Assembly (NCBI GenBank): GCA_900768245.1
Contig: CAAGCE010000163.1
Coordinates: 1 to 48,083, forward strand
DNA length: 48,083 bases
Direction: 5' to 3'
Origin: Oscillospiraceae bacterium
GTDB lineage: Bacteria; Bacillota; Clostridia; Oscillospirales; Ruminococcaceae
The first letter of the stretch is position 1; each line of letters opens with the position of its first letter. The notes under the pieces are model-generated. The model was not told the origin of the DNA, did not search any database, and saw nothing but the letters and a program-made list of their open reading frames with translations. Positions 7,588 through 15,357 of the stretch are shown piece after piece. Both the position numbers and the translations under genes were made by a program.

Positions 7588-10560
7588 TTATTCGACATTT
7601 TTAAGTGCTTCGCTCTTTGATACTTTGGCAACCTTTCTCATCTGAAGAAGTGCGACTGCTGCATAGCAGGCAATGCCTGTTACAAATGTTACAATATATG
7701 TAATAGGGCTTATTATGCACGGAATATATCCTGTCATCATCGTATAAAGATAACCTGTAAAAATTGTTTTCATAGCAACATCAATAAAAGGTATTGATAT
7801 AAGAAGTCCTACCAGAACTGCAATCGATGTTGATACGATATAAAGCCCTGCTATCTCGCTGTTTCTGAATCCAAGTATTTTGGTAAGGGCAATTGACTGG
7901 AAGTTTCTCTCTATTACCTGCTTGCAAAGTACATAAATTACAATAATAAAGAAAAATGCACCGAACCATTTGAAGAGATCCATCATTCCGCCCATTGATG
8001 TCATAAGCTGGTCGGAAAGCTTTGTATAGTCCGAAGCTGTGATGACCGAAGCAACATCATCGGGATCAAGCTCAGTAAGTTCCTTGTTTGAAAAATACCC
8101 TGTGAAATAGTCTTTATCTTTTCCAAATGTACTGTTGTAATCGTCAAGATCCATAAACATCGCCAATGATGATTCATAATCATATACACCGCCGATTTTT
8201 ATTTCATAAGAACTGTCACGCTTATATTTTTCATCAAGTGTTATTATATCACCCTCTGAAAGTCCATATTTTTGGCTTATACCTGTTGAAATAAGTGCTG
8301 TTCCTTCCGGTATATTTGCAGAAACATAACGGCTGTTCTCTGAAACACCGTATACAGAAATGCTGTCAGTAAGGAAACCTTCTTTGAAATAATCAAAGCT
8401 TGACATTGCAAATTTTTCTGCCTGTTCGTCAAAAACTTCACCTGCTTCCTCATAGTCATAAACTATGTACTGATACTCGCTTATCATATCACGAATAACG
8501 ATCTCCTTATAGTCGGTCATCATTCTCGGCATCATATCACCGAAGCTTATAAGTATCGAACTGAAAAGAATACCGATTATCATTATTATATATCCGGGAA
8601 GATTGGTGAGAAGTATTCTGAGGCTGAATCTTGTTTTAAACGGTATTTTTGTATTAAGCCGGAATGCTTTCTTATTATTGTTTTTTCTGAGGTCACGTCT
8701 GAGGAATTTCAGCGGACTGAGTTTAAGCTTTGAAATAAGTACCGCAAAGTTAATTATAAGCATAAGAACTATCGGAACAACTGTTGAAAGAATAAATGCC
8801 GATGCGTCCCAGACAGTTACATATGTAGTAAGTGAATATGAGTTAAGATAAAGATCAACACAGAAATCCTTCATTACGGTATATCCGATTATATTTCCTG
8901 CAACTGCTGCAACAAACGTTACAATAATAGGAAGTGCCATATAATGTCTTATCATTTCTCCCTTTGTATATCCGGATGCACGGAGAGTACCTATTACACC
9001 TGATTCGGAAACAATGGTGTTTGAAATAGTAACAGCAAAAATGAATGCTATCAAAGCTATCATCATATAAACCATTACCATTGTACCTGCTTCATCTCCG
9101 CCTATATCATCAATTGAGAATGTTACAGCCATATTAAGATAACGGGGAACATAATCATCAACGGAAATAATATCAGTCTTATCAATTTCGTCCTCAAATT
9201 CTTCGTCAGCAGGCATTTCGTATTCTTCACCGTTTATTTCAGCATCTACACCATCTTCAATAATTCCAAAAAGGAAATCATCAAGCGGAACTGAAAGCTC
9301 ATCTTTTGTCGGCTTTTCAATTGTCTTCAGATATGCGTCCTTGAATTCATCTTCTGACGGAGCTGACGGTTCTTCTCCCGACAGCATTGCCGAAACTGTA
9401 TCTTCTATCATTTTAAATGTAAAATCATCAGTTTCAACAGAAAGGTCAGACTGAATCGGTTTCTTTACCGAATCCTTATACTGTGTAAGAAATTCCTGCT
9501 CAGAAGGAGCTGTATATTCTGTACCGCTCATAGCAGCCTGAACGCTGTTCTCTATCATCTGAAATTCAAAATCATCCACATCAACAGAAAGGTCAGCCTT
9601 AGTCGGCTGCTTGCCTGTCATCAAAAGTGCTGCATATTCCTCTGCACCCTTTTGAACATTTTCAGCTACGCTGCTTATTTTTTCTTCAAGTGCCGTTTTA
9701 TAAAGTTTACCGTATTCTTCTGCACCTGTTTTAACTGTTTCGGTAACTTCTTCTATCTTATTTTCAAAGCGTTCCTTGTAAATATCAGCATATTCTTCTG
9801 ACGCTTTTTCCAGCTTATCGGTAATTTCATCTACCTGCTTTTCAACTATCGCTTCATCATAAGCTGTAAGCTCGTCTTCAATTACATCAAGGAATTTTTC
9901 CGAAAGCTCGGCAGCTTCAATATCGTCCTTATACTCTTTATTATACTGCCAAGCATAATTATAGCTGAGATTCTTGCTGCCTACCGATCCAAAGCCGCTG
10001 TCGGTCATAACTGCTATGGAGAAATTAATCGAGTCAAACATAGCATCTGTGTTATTTTCATAAAGCGTACTGTAATTCGGAAGAGCAACAAAGCCTGTAA
10101 CAGTAAGCTCCTTTCCGTTAAGCGTCATTTTGTCACCGACGTTTATATCATTATTCTTAGCAAAAACTCTGTCTATCGCTATCTCATTATCGGCATCAGG
10201 AAGTTCTCCGCTCAGAAGGCATGGTTTGTTTACTTCCGAAGTTTGCTTATATACTCTAATATCAGCACCGGTTTCTGACATAGTTTCGTCAAAATAATAT
10301 CCGTCGTATAATTTCATTCCGATTTTTTCTTCAAGAGTATTTTTTAAACTTTCAGGCAGCTGTTTATCAAAAACTATGTGTCCGTCTTCAATGTAATAGA
10401 TCTCAAAGCTGTCATAATATGCTTTTTTCAGACTTTCATTTCCTACTCTCATTCCTGAACACATCGAAATAAGCAGCACCATCATAATAAAAATCGCAAT
10501 ATATTTTGCTGCATCCTTTGCAAGTTCTCTTGGTATTCGTTTTGTAAGCGGATTTCTCAT
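7588..10560 (-). CDS. FtsX/MacB-type ABC transporter permease with repeat-rich extracellular region
   Basis: A 990-residue membrane protein. A transmembrane helix lies near residues 20-36, then a very large presumed extracytoplasmic region to about 490. An FtsX-type membrane block follows at about 495-600, then a second extracellular part and a final three-helix block ending in the cytoplasm (MRKVAKVSKSEALKNVE). The external region holds two kinds of tandem repeat. Residues 255-310 contain 26-residue units starting EEY and rich in heptad-like Glu/Lys. Residues 324-460 contain three 49-residue units starting LSVxxDDFxF. The partner ATPase lies 14 bp upstream. The MacB-like family exports peptides or lipids or acts in signalling; the substrate here is unknown. 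Confidence 0.88.
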   Translation of the reverse strand: MRNPLTKRIPRELAKDAAKYIAIFIMMVLLISMCSGMRVGNESLKKAYYDSFEIYYIEDGHIVFDKQLPESLKNTLEEKIGMKLYDGYYFDETMSETGADIRVYKQTSEVNKPCLLSGELPDADNEIAIDRVFAKNNDINVGDKMTLNGKELTVTGFVALPNYSTLYENNTDAMFDSINFSIAVMTDSGFGSVGSKNLSYNYAWQYNKEYKDDIEAAELSEKFLDVIEDELTAYDEAIVEKQVDEITDKLEKASEEYADIYKERFENKIEEVTETVKTGAEEYGKLYKTALEEKISSVAENVQKGAEEYAALLMTGKQPTKADLSVDVDDFEFQMIENSVQAAMSGTEYTAPSEQEFLTQYKDSVKKPIQSDLSVETDDFTFKMIEDTVSAMLSGEEPSAPSEDEFKDAYLKTIEKPTKDELSVPLDDFLFGIIEDGVDAEINGEEYEMPADEEFEDEIDKTDIISVDDYVPRYLNMAVTFSIDDIGGDEAGTMVMVYMMIALIAFIFAVTISNTIVSESGVIGTLRASGYTKGEMIRHYMALPIIVTFVAAVAGNIIGYTVMKDFCVDLYLNSYSLTTYVTVWDASAFILSTVVPIVLMLIINFAVLISKLKLSPLKFLRRDLRKNNNKKAFRLNTKIPFKTRFSLRILLTNLPGYIIMIIGILFSSILISFGDMMPRMMTDYKEIVIRDMISEYQYIVYDYEEAGEVFDEQAEKFAMSSFDYFKEGFLTDSISVYGVSENSRYVSANIPEGTALISTGISQKYGLSEGDIITLDEKYKRDSSYEIKIGGVYDYESSLAMFMDLDDYNSTFGKDKDYFTGYFSNKELTELDPDDVASVITASDYTKLSDQLMTSMGGMMDLFKWFGAFFFIIVIYVLCKQVIERNFQSIALTKILGFRNSEIAGLYIVSTSIAVLVGLLISIPFIDVAMKTIFTGYLYTMMTGYIPCIISPITYIVTFVTGIACYAAVALLQMRKVAKVSKSEALKNVE

Positions 10561-10574
10561 TGTTTTTTCCTCCG

Positions 10575-11273
10575 TTACCAGTCAAGCTCTTCTGCGGAAA
10601 GCTTCTTTTCATTAAAGATCTCTTTTCTGACCATACCGTCACGAAGCTTTACGACCTTATCAGCCATATCCTTTATTGCTTCATTATGTGTTACCATAAT
10701 TATTGTGGTATTGTATTTCTGATTGACCGTTTCAATAAGCTTGAGTATCTCTTTGGAGGTATTGTAATCAAGAGCACCTGTCGGTTCGTCACAAAGCAGA
10801 ATATCTGGATTTTTTACTATTGCTCGTCCGATAGAGCACCTCTGCTGCTGTCCGCCCGAAAGCTGAGATGGCAGCTTATGTCTGTGCTCATAAAGTCCGA
10901 GAGTTTTCAGTATCTCATCAACATCAAGGGGCTTATCACTAAGATACGCACCTGTTTCTATATTTTCCTTGATATTCAGATTTGGTATAAGGTTATACAT
11001 TTGAAAAATATAGCCAAGATGTTTTCTTCTGTATTCCGTCAAAGCTTTTTCATTCATATTTTCAGTTTTTTCACCGTTGATCGAAATATAGCCTGAATCA
11101 GCATCATCTATACCGCCTATAATATTAAGCAATGTTGATTTTCCGCTTCCCGATGGACCGAGAAGAACACAGAACTCCCCTTTTTCAATGCTTATATTTA
11201 TGCCTTTAAGAACCTGAACCTTATTGTCACCGCTTCCGTAGCTTTTTATAATATCCTTGATCTCTATAAACAT
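10575..11273 (-). CDS. ABC transporter ATP-binding protein (MacB/LolD type)
   Basis: A 232-residue ATPase energising the permease at 7588-10560. Walker A is LGPSGSGKSTL, the signature is LSGGQQQRCSIGRAI, Walker B is ILLCDEPTGALD and the switch histidine is in MVTHNEAI. The start at 11273 (MFIEIKDIIKSYG) was preferred over an in-frame codon 6 residues upstream because GGGAGGGG precedes it by 8 bases. It is the first gene of a two-gene operon read from a consensus promoter overlapped by a long palindrome. Confidence 0.93.
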   Translation of the reverse strand: MFIEIKDIIKSYGSGDNKVQVLKGINISIEKGEFCVLLGPSGSGKSTLLNIIGGIDDADSGYISINGEKTENMNEKALTEYRRKHLGYIFQMYNLIPNLNIKENIETGAYLSDKPLDVDEILKTLGLYEHRHKLPSQLSGGQQQRCSIGRAIVKNPDILLCDEPTGALDYNTSKEILKLIETVNQKYNTTIIMVTHNEAIKDMADKVVKLRDGMVRKEIFNEKKLSAEELDW

Positions 11274-11292
11274 AGTAAGAACCCCTCCCAAG

Positions 11293-11355
11293 ATATAATA
11301 AACATATGATTAATTGTTCATATGTTTATTATATTGCTTTTTGTTCATTTGTCAA
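11293..11355 (-). promoter_or_regulatory. SigA-type promoter with overlapping palindromic operator
   Basis: On the minus strand: -35 TTGACA (11350-11355), a 16-bp spacer, and -10 TATAAT (11328-11333). A perfect inverted repeat with 17-bp arms (11293-11309 and 11318-11334, core AACATATGA/TCATATGTT, 8-bp spacer) covers the -10 and start region. This is where a dimeric repressor would bind. No regulator gene is adjacent. Confidence 0.8.
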
Positions 11356-11556
11356 GGATTTTCCTATATATTAAAATCATTTTCGTAGGATTAAACAATC
11401 AGTTAGCATATGATAACTGCAAATTGTAGATTTTGCTGATACTAAAAATATATAATGTCCGCATCAGAAACATATATAAGGAATTTTCAATTAAAGTCCT
11501 GCTGTCGGATTTTTAAGCAGCTTATTTGTAAACGGTATATCTAATTGCAATATTTG

Positions 11557-11585
11557 TTGATTAATTTAAACCAATATGGTATAAT
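11557..11585 (+). promoter_or_regulatory. Promoter of the small protease-like gene
   Basis: TTGATT (11557-11562), 17-bp spacer, TATAAT (11580-11585), followed 32 bases later by the start codon with AAGGTG as ribosome binding site. The 11356-11556 stretch shows no other supportable feature. Confidence 0.65.
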
Positions 11586-11617
11586 TGAGCCAATAAAACT
11601 TTTTATAAGGTGAAAAA

Positions 11618-11971
11618 ATGAACATCAATTATATCCACGAACCAACTGACCTGCAATGCGGTCAGGCTGTTTTGGCAATGCTGCTCGGAACATCTGCCGA
11701 ATATATATGCGAGTACCTTGGAAACGAACGTGAAACCGACCTGCGGGAAATGAAACGTGTACTTACTGAACACGGTATAAAATTCTCACCGGAACGAAAA
11801 CAGGCTCAAACTGTTTCTGATCTTCCATACTGCGCTTTGCTAAGCCTTGAGACCCCTCGCTGCTGGCATTGGTCGCTGTATGCAGATGGCGTTTTTTACG
11901 ACCCCGAACACGGGATACTTAATGATTTTCCTAAGTCAGCTCGAAGATTTTACTGGGAGATATTTCTTTGA
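11618..11971 (+). CDS. Small papain-like / C39-like cysteine peptidase domain protein
   Basis: A 117-residue single-domain protein. The sequence DLQCGQAVLAML places a Gln (13) just before a Cys (14) at a helix start, as in papain-fold and C39 peptidases. CWHWSLYADGVFYDPEHG supplies a His (84) and an Asp (95) in the usual order and spacing. There is no signal peptide or membrane segment. It stands alone between a divergent exporter operon and a MITE, so it is not the leader-cleaving domain of a bacteriocin exporter. It could be a stand-alone protease or deamidase. The fold assignment rests on motifs only. Confidence 0.65.
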   Translation: MNINYIHEPTDLQCGQAVLAMLLGTSAEYICEYLGNERETDLREMKRVLTEHGIKFSPERKQAQTVSDLPYCALLSLETPRCWHWSLYADGVFYDPEHGILNDFPKSARRFYWEIFL

Positions 11972-11983
11972 TAATATAAGTTT

Positions 11984-12144
11984 ATACTAATAACCATTTG
12001 TTCTATGGATAAAGGCGGTGGATAGAATACGTCCAATCAAAGAAAACGACCGCAGACAGACTGCCGCCTTTCAAGGGAGTTTGATGCAGAGTGGGCGTAT
12101 TATAGCCGCCGTATTTTATCCATAGGTTAAATGGTTATTAGTAT
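11984..12144. mobile_element. MITE-like element, family 2, complete copy B
   Basis: A 161-bp non-coding element with inverted ends: the left begins ATACTAATAACCATTT and the right, reverse-complemented, begins with the same 16 bases. After four differing bases both continue CTATGGATAAA. The interior contains an imperfect stem (AAGGCGGTGG ... CCGCCTTTC). A second copy (31141-31286) is about 97 percent identical over the shared sequence, and a terminal remnant lies at 106-150. Confidence 0.8.
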
Positions 12145-12160
12145 TAAATAACCACAAAGC

Positions 12161-12200
12161 AAAACACCCTGCAAACAACGTCTGTTTGCAGGGTGTTTTT
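12161..12200. terminator. Strong hairpin terminator
   Basis: Arms AAAACACCCTGCAAACA (12161-12177) and TGTTTGCAGGGTGTTTT (12183-12199) form a 17-bp perfect stem with a 5-nt loop and T run on the plus strand. It can serve the protease-like gene (plus) and, more weakly, the small gene ending at 12207 (minus). Its core is shared with the terminator at 31095-31140. Confidence 0.8.
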
Positions 12201-12206
12201 ATATTG

Positions 12207-12383
12207 TCAGCTTTCACGGTCTGATCTCAATAAATCAGCTTTATGCTTTGCTCTGTTATACTTTTGCTGTTCATCTGCAGTTCTTGTTACAGGATTGAGT
12301 CCGTTCCAATTCTTACGCTGCTTAGTGAAATACTCACGCTTATTCTTTTTGCTCATTTTTTCAAGCGGTACAAATTTATCCAT
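12207..12383 (-). CDS. Small conserved-looking basic protein
   Basis: A 58-residue, Lys/Arg-rich protein starting MDKFVPLEKMSKKNKREYF and continuing with a WNGLNPVTR motif. The start at 12383 was chosen for the AGGTG 6 bases upstream; an in-frame extension overlapping the neighbouring ABC gene lacks such support. Small proteins with this MDKFVPLEKMSKK...NPVTR pattern are familiar from Clostridia, but I know no function. It lies 46 bp after the ABC ATPase gene on the same strand and before a strong hairpin, so it may be the last gene of that operon. Confidence 0.7.
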   Translation of the reverse strand: MDKFVPLEKMSKKNKREYFTKQRKNWNGLNPVTRTADEQQKYNRAKHKADLLRSDRES

Positions 12384-12429
12384 ATTTCTCACCTGCCTAA
12401 AAATATAAAAGCTTGACAGTATAACCTGT

Positions 12430-13419
12430 TTACACAGCCTGCTGAGGTTCGGCATTATAGGCAATTCTGATTATATCATCAATATTGGCTTCTTCAAGGC
12501 GTATGTCTTTTATTTTGGCCTGATTGCCTATATCGCTCATAAGCTCGGCTGCAGTTATTTCGTCCTTACGGAAACGGTATGTGGTCTGTGCGCCCTCCTT
12601 TTTGACTAATTCTGCTTTCGGGTGCGTTATCTCCTGCTCGCTGTAAAATTCAACTATGAGCTGTCGGTATGGTGCGATACGGTCTGCAATTTTGTCAAGG
12701 GAACCGTCCTCAACAATTACACCATTATTTATAATAATAATACGCTTGCAAAGTTCCTGTATATCTCCAAGGTCATGAGTGGTAAGAATAACTGTCGTCT
12801 GACGTTCCGCATTTATTTCCTTGATAAAGCGGCGTATAGCGTGTTTGGCATCAACGTCCAGACCGATAGTCGGCTCGTCAAGGAACAGCACATCAGGTGA
12901 ATGGAGCATTGCTGCCGCAAGGTCGCCCCTCATACGCTGACCCAAAGACAGCTGACGCACGGGCGTGTCAATAATGCTGTTGATGTTCAGTATATCGTCC
13001 ATCATTTTCATATTATGATCAAATGTAGCATCATCTACATCATATATGCGTCTGAGCAGCTCAAAGCTTTCACCAAGTCGCAGATCCCAATAAAGCTGTG
13101 TACGCTGACCAAATACAACACCAAGCTGTTTTACAACGGATTTTCTGTCTTTTTCGGGAGAAATGCCGTTGATAAGTATCTCGCCTGAAGTTGGAGAAAG
13201 TATTCCCGACATCATTTTGACCGTAGTGCTTTTGCCTGCACCGTTTGGTCCGATATAGCCTACTATCTCTCCTTTTTCAATGGAAAAGCTTATATCATTT
13301 ACGGCGGTAACTATCTTTTTTTCAGCCTTGAAAAGCCCCTTAACAGCACCTTTCAATCCTTTTTCTTTTTTTACTGTCTTGAATTGTTTTACAAGATGAT
13401 TTACTTCTATAACGGGCAT
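12430..13419 (-). CDS. ABC-2 exporter ATP-binding protein
   Basis: A 329-residue ATPase of the NatA/daunorubicin-exporter type. Walker A is YIGPNGAGKSTTVK, the signature is a variant LSLGQRMRGDLAAAML, Walker B is VLFLDEPTIGLD and the switch is ILTTHDLGDI. A C-terminal extension of about 90 residues (from about 235) is typical of this class. It is the third gene after two membrane subunits (13440-14252, 14257-15048). The substrate is unknown; antimicrobial or lipid export is common for such systems. Confidence 0.9.
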   Translation of the reverse strand: MPVIEVNHLVKQFKTVKKEKGLKGAVKGLFKAEKKIVTAVNDISFSIEKGEIVGYIGPNGAGKSTTVKMMSGILSPTSGEILINGISPEKDRKSVVKQLGVVFGQRTQLYWDLRLGESFELLRRIYDVDDATFDHNMKMMDDILNINSIIDTPVRQLSLGQRMRGDLAAAMLHSPDVLFLDEPTIGLDVDAKHAIRRFIKEINAERQTTVILTTHDLGDIQELCKRIIIINNGVIVEDGSLDKIADRIAPYRQLIVEFYSEQEITHPKAELVKKEGAQTTYRFRKDEITAAELMSDIGNQAKIKDIRLEEANIDDIIRIAYNAEPQQAV

Positions 13420-13439
13420 GCTATGTCCTCCTATCTGTG

Positions 13440-14252
13440 TTACGAGCCTGCGCTCTCATATTGTGTAAAGCCTGTTCTGAACACATGGCAGGATATTGCA
13501 AAAAGCAATATGCCTATTGCCAATGTAATAAACGGCATACCAAAAGGCAGACTTACCAATGAATCCTTGCCCAGAAACTCAGAGGCAGGATAAAAACATA
13601 CCCAGCTTACAGGAAGTACAAATGTGAATATGATCTGTACAGCCCTCGGATACATTGTAAGCGGGTACATATTTGTTCTGTTGAATATCTCCTGCATAAA
13701 GCCGGAAATATGCATCGGACTTTTGCTCCAGAATGTGATCGAACCAAGTATAAGGTATATGCCGCCTCTTATGAACGTTGCTCCGATGACAGTGCATATC
13801 ATAGCTAAAGTATTATATAACGTCCAATGGAAATCAACCGCATAGCAGCCATATATGAAAAGAATGATACCCGGTATGAGATCGGTTATGCCGAATATAT
13901 TAAGTTCTCCCATCAGAAACTGAAACAATGTCCCCATCGGACGAAGACGCAGCCTGTCAAGCTCACCGTGAATTATCTGATAGCCCATCCACCATGTTTT
14001 TGAAAAGAATATAACTGACAGTCCATGACTTAAAATTGATACGCCGTACAGAAATGCAAGCTGTTTATAGTCCCAGCCTGCAAGGTCATCAAACTCCATT
14101 ACTACAAAGCGTATAGTTGCAAATGCAACAAGAAATTGTATTGGATTTGATATTAACCAACCGATGAATGCCGCAGGATATTCAAAGCATGACTGCACGG
14201 ACAGCCTTGCCGAAAGCAGCGATACTGACAAATAATGCCGCAGTTTTTTCAT
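13440..14252 (-). CDS. ABC-2 type permease subunit
   Basis: A membrane protein of about 270 residues with six hydrophobic segments, including LIPGIILFIYGCYAV, FVLPVSWVCFYPASEFLG and a C-terminal FITLAIGILLFAISCHVF. The start at 14252 (MKKLRHYLSVS) was chosen over an upstream in-frame codon because GGAGG lies 9 bases before it. KNRLRLRPMGTLFQ-like wording, seen as GELDRLRLRPMGTLFQFL, is typical of one half of paired ABC-2 permeases. It lies 4 bp after its partner and 20 bp before the ATPase. Confidence 0.85.
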   Translation of the reverse strand: MKKLRHYLSVSLLSARLSVQSCFEYPAAFIGWLISNPIQFLVAFATIRFVVMEFDDLAGWDYKQLAFLYGVSILSHGLSVIFFSKTWWMGYQIIHGELDRLRLRPMGTLFQFLMGELNIFGITDLIPGIILFIYGCYAVDFHWTLYNTLAMICTVIGATFIRGGIYLILGSITFWSKSPMHISGFMQEIFNRTNMYPLTMYPRAVQIIFTFVLPVSWVCFYPASEFLGKDSLVSLPFGMPFITLAIGILLFAISCHVFRTGFTQYESAGS

Positions 14253-14256
14253 TGCA

Positions 14257-15048
14257 TCAACCTCCTTGTACAAGCACACGCTTTTCAATACGCTTCTGTG
14301 CTATAACGACTATTACCGCAAGCACAGCAAACCATATTGCCTGTATGCCCAAAGCCTGCAAACCTTCGCTTATGCTGTATTTGCCGATATAAATTCCGAG
14401 CGGTGTCTGGAACATATAAACAAAAGGCAGGCAGTTTACCGCTGTACGCAGCCATGCAGGAAAGAACCATATCGGCACTAATGCACCTGAAAGCATATTG
14501 ACAAAATGGTACTTTACCGAAAAAGCAGGTCCAAGGTCAATAGCGGTAAAAGCTATCATTGCAAACAGCGCAGAAAATGTCCAGTTTATGCCATAGCCTA
14601 AAGCAAAGCTCGGTATAAACATAAGAAAATGCTGCAGCGAGGCAGGTACGGGCAGTCCGAAGATCAACAAAGCCACAATAAAAATCGGCAGTGCACTTTG
14701 GAAGAAGCATATCACAAGATTGCCCATATCCTCTGCAAAATACATACCGAACAGATTTATCGGCTTTATCATATCAGTTGCTATGCTGCCTGTTTTTACG
14801 GCATCGGATATTCTGTCCTCGACCCCCATATAGTACAGCGAACCCATAAGTGCGGATATGACGGTATAGGTTATCATAGAATCCCCGGTTACTCCATGAG
14901 CTGCTTCTGTACCTCCGTATGCAGCTTTCCAAAAAAAGCCTACCGAAAGCATTATAAGTGCCTGCATTACCGTATATGTAATGACCTCCATACGATAAGC
15001 AAGCATTGTCTGCATACGAAGCTTTGCAATATAAAGATACGTTTTCAT
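14257..15048 (-). CDS. ABC-2 type permease subunit
   Basis: A membrane protein of 263 residues, the partner of the permease at 13440-14252. It has a cytoplasmic N-terminus (MKTYLYIAKLRMQTMLAYRME), then six hydrophobic segments, including VMQALIMLSVGFFWKAAY and FALGYGINWTFSALFAMIAF. The start at 15048 is preceded by AAGGGGGAA. It is the first structural gene of the operon, downstream of a promoter, a 26-codon leader ORF and an intrinsic terminator, so entry of polymerase is probably controlled by attenuation. Confidence 0.85.
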   Translation of the reverse strand: MKTYLYIAKLRMQTMLAYRMEVITYTVMQALIMLSVGFFWKAAYGGTEAAHGVTGDSMITYTVISALMGSLYYMGVEDRISDAVKTGSIATDMIKPINLFGMYFAEDMGNLVICFFQSALPIFIVALLIFGLPVPASLQHFLMFIPSFALGYGINWTFSALFAMIAFTAIDLGPAFSVKYHFVNMLSGALVPIWFFPAWLRTAVNCLPFVYMFQTPLGIYIGKYSISEGLQALGIQAIWFAVLAVIVVIAQKRIEKRVLVQGG

Positions 15049-15090
15049 TAAATTCCCCCTTAAAAGCAATCGCCTGTCAGCGTTTAAACA

Positions 15091-15120
15091 ACAAAAAGCC
15101 GCCGGAAAAGCTCCGACGGC
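15091..15120 (-). terminator. Intrinsic terminator in the ABC-2 leader (attenuator)
   Basis: On the minus strand, GCCGTCGGA (revcomp of 15112-15120) pairs with the revcomp of 15098-15106 across one mismatch, followed by TTTTTGTTGTTT. It lies between the leader ORF and the first permease gene, about 40 bases before its start. A second long-range pairing is possible between GCCTGTC in the leader ORF and GACAGGC just after the terminator. Confidence 0.75.
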
Positions 15121-15148
15121 ATATCAACAGTATTACAAGCGCAAAATA

Positions 15149-15229
15149 TCAGCGCAGTATCACTCCGAAAGGACAGGCTTCTCTTTTTACATATGAAATT
15201 CTTAATGCAGTATTGTTTACAGATCTCAT
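15149..15229 (-). CDS. 26-residue leader peptide of the ABC-2 operon
   Basis: A 26-codon ORF starting ATG at 15229 with an excellent AAAGGAGG seven bases upstream. The peptide begins MRSVNNTALRISYVK and ends REACPFGVILR. It sits 34 bases downstream of a consensus promoter -10 box and is followed by an intrinsic terminator, then the ABC-2 permease gene. This is the layout of translation-coupled attenuators that control resistance genes. I do not recognise the peptide; the REACPFG segment overlaps the sequence able to pair beyond the terminator. Confidence 0.7.
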   Translation of the reverse strand: MRSVNNTALRISYVKREACPFGVILR

Positions 15230-15262
15230 TATAAAGCCTCCTTTCAAAATAATCGTATTTAC

Positions 15263-15291
15263 ATTATAGCACAGAGAAAATTACTTGTCAA
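15263..15291 (-). promoter_or_regulatory. Consensus promoter of the leader peptide / ABC-2 operon
   Basis: Minus strand TTGACA (15286-15291), exactly 17-bp spacer, TATAAT (15263-15268). Both hexamers match the SigA consensus perfectly. Confidence 0.85.
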
Positions 15292-15357
15292 TACTTTTTT
15301 GAAAATATTCCAATTATTTGTATGAAGTCCAATTCACAATAATATAAATCCGCTATA

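Noticed and set aside
11618..11971. Bacteriocin leader peptidase linked to the ABC exporter at 27412-31060
   Set aside because: The genes are 15 kb apart, and no precursor peptide with a double-glycine leader was seen near either.
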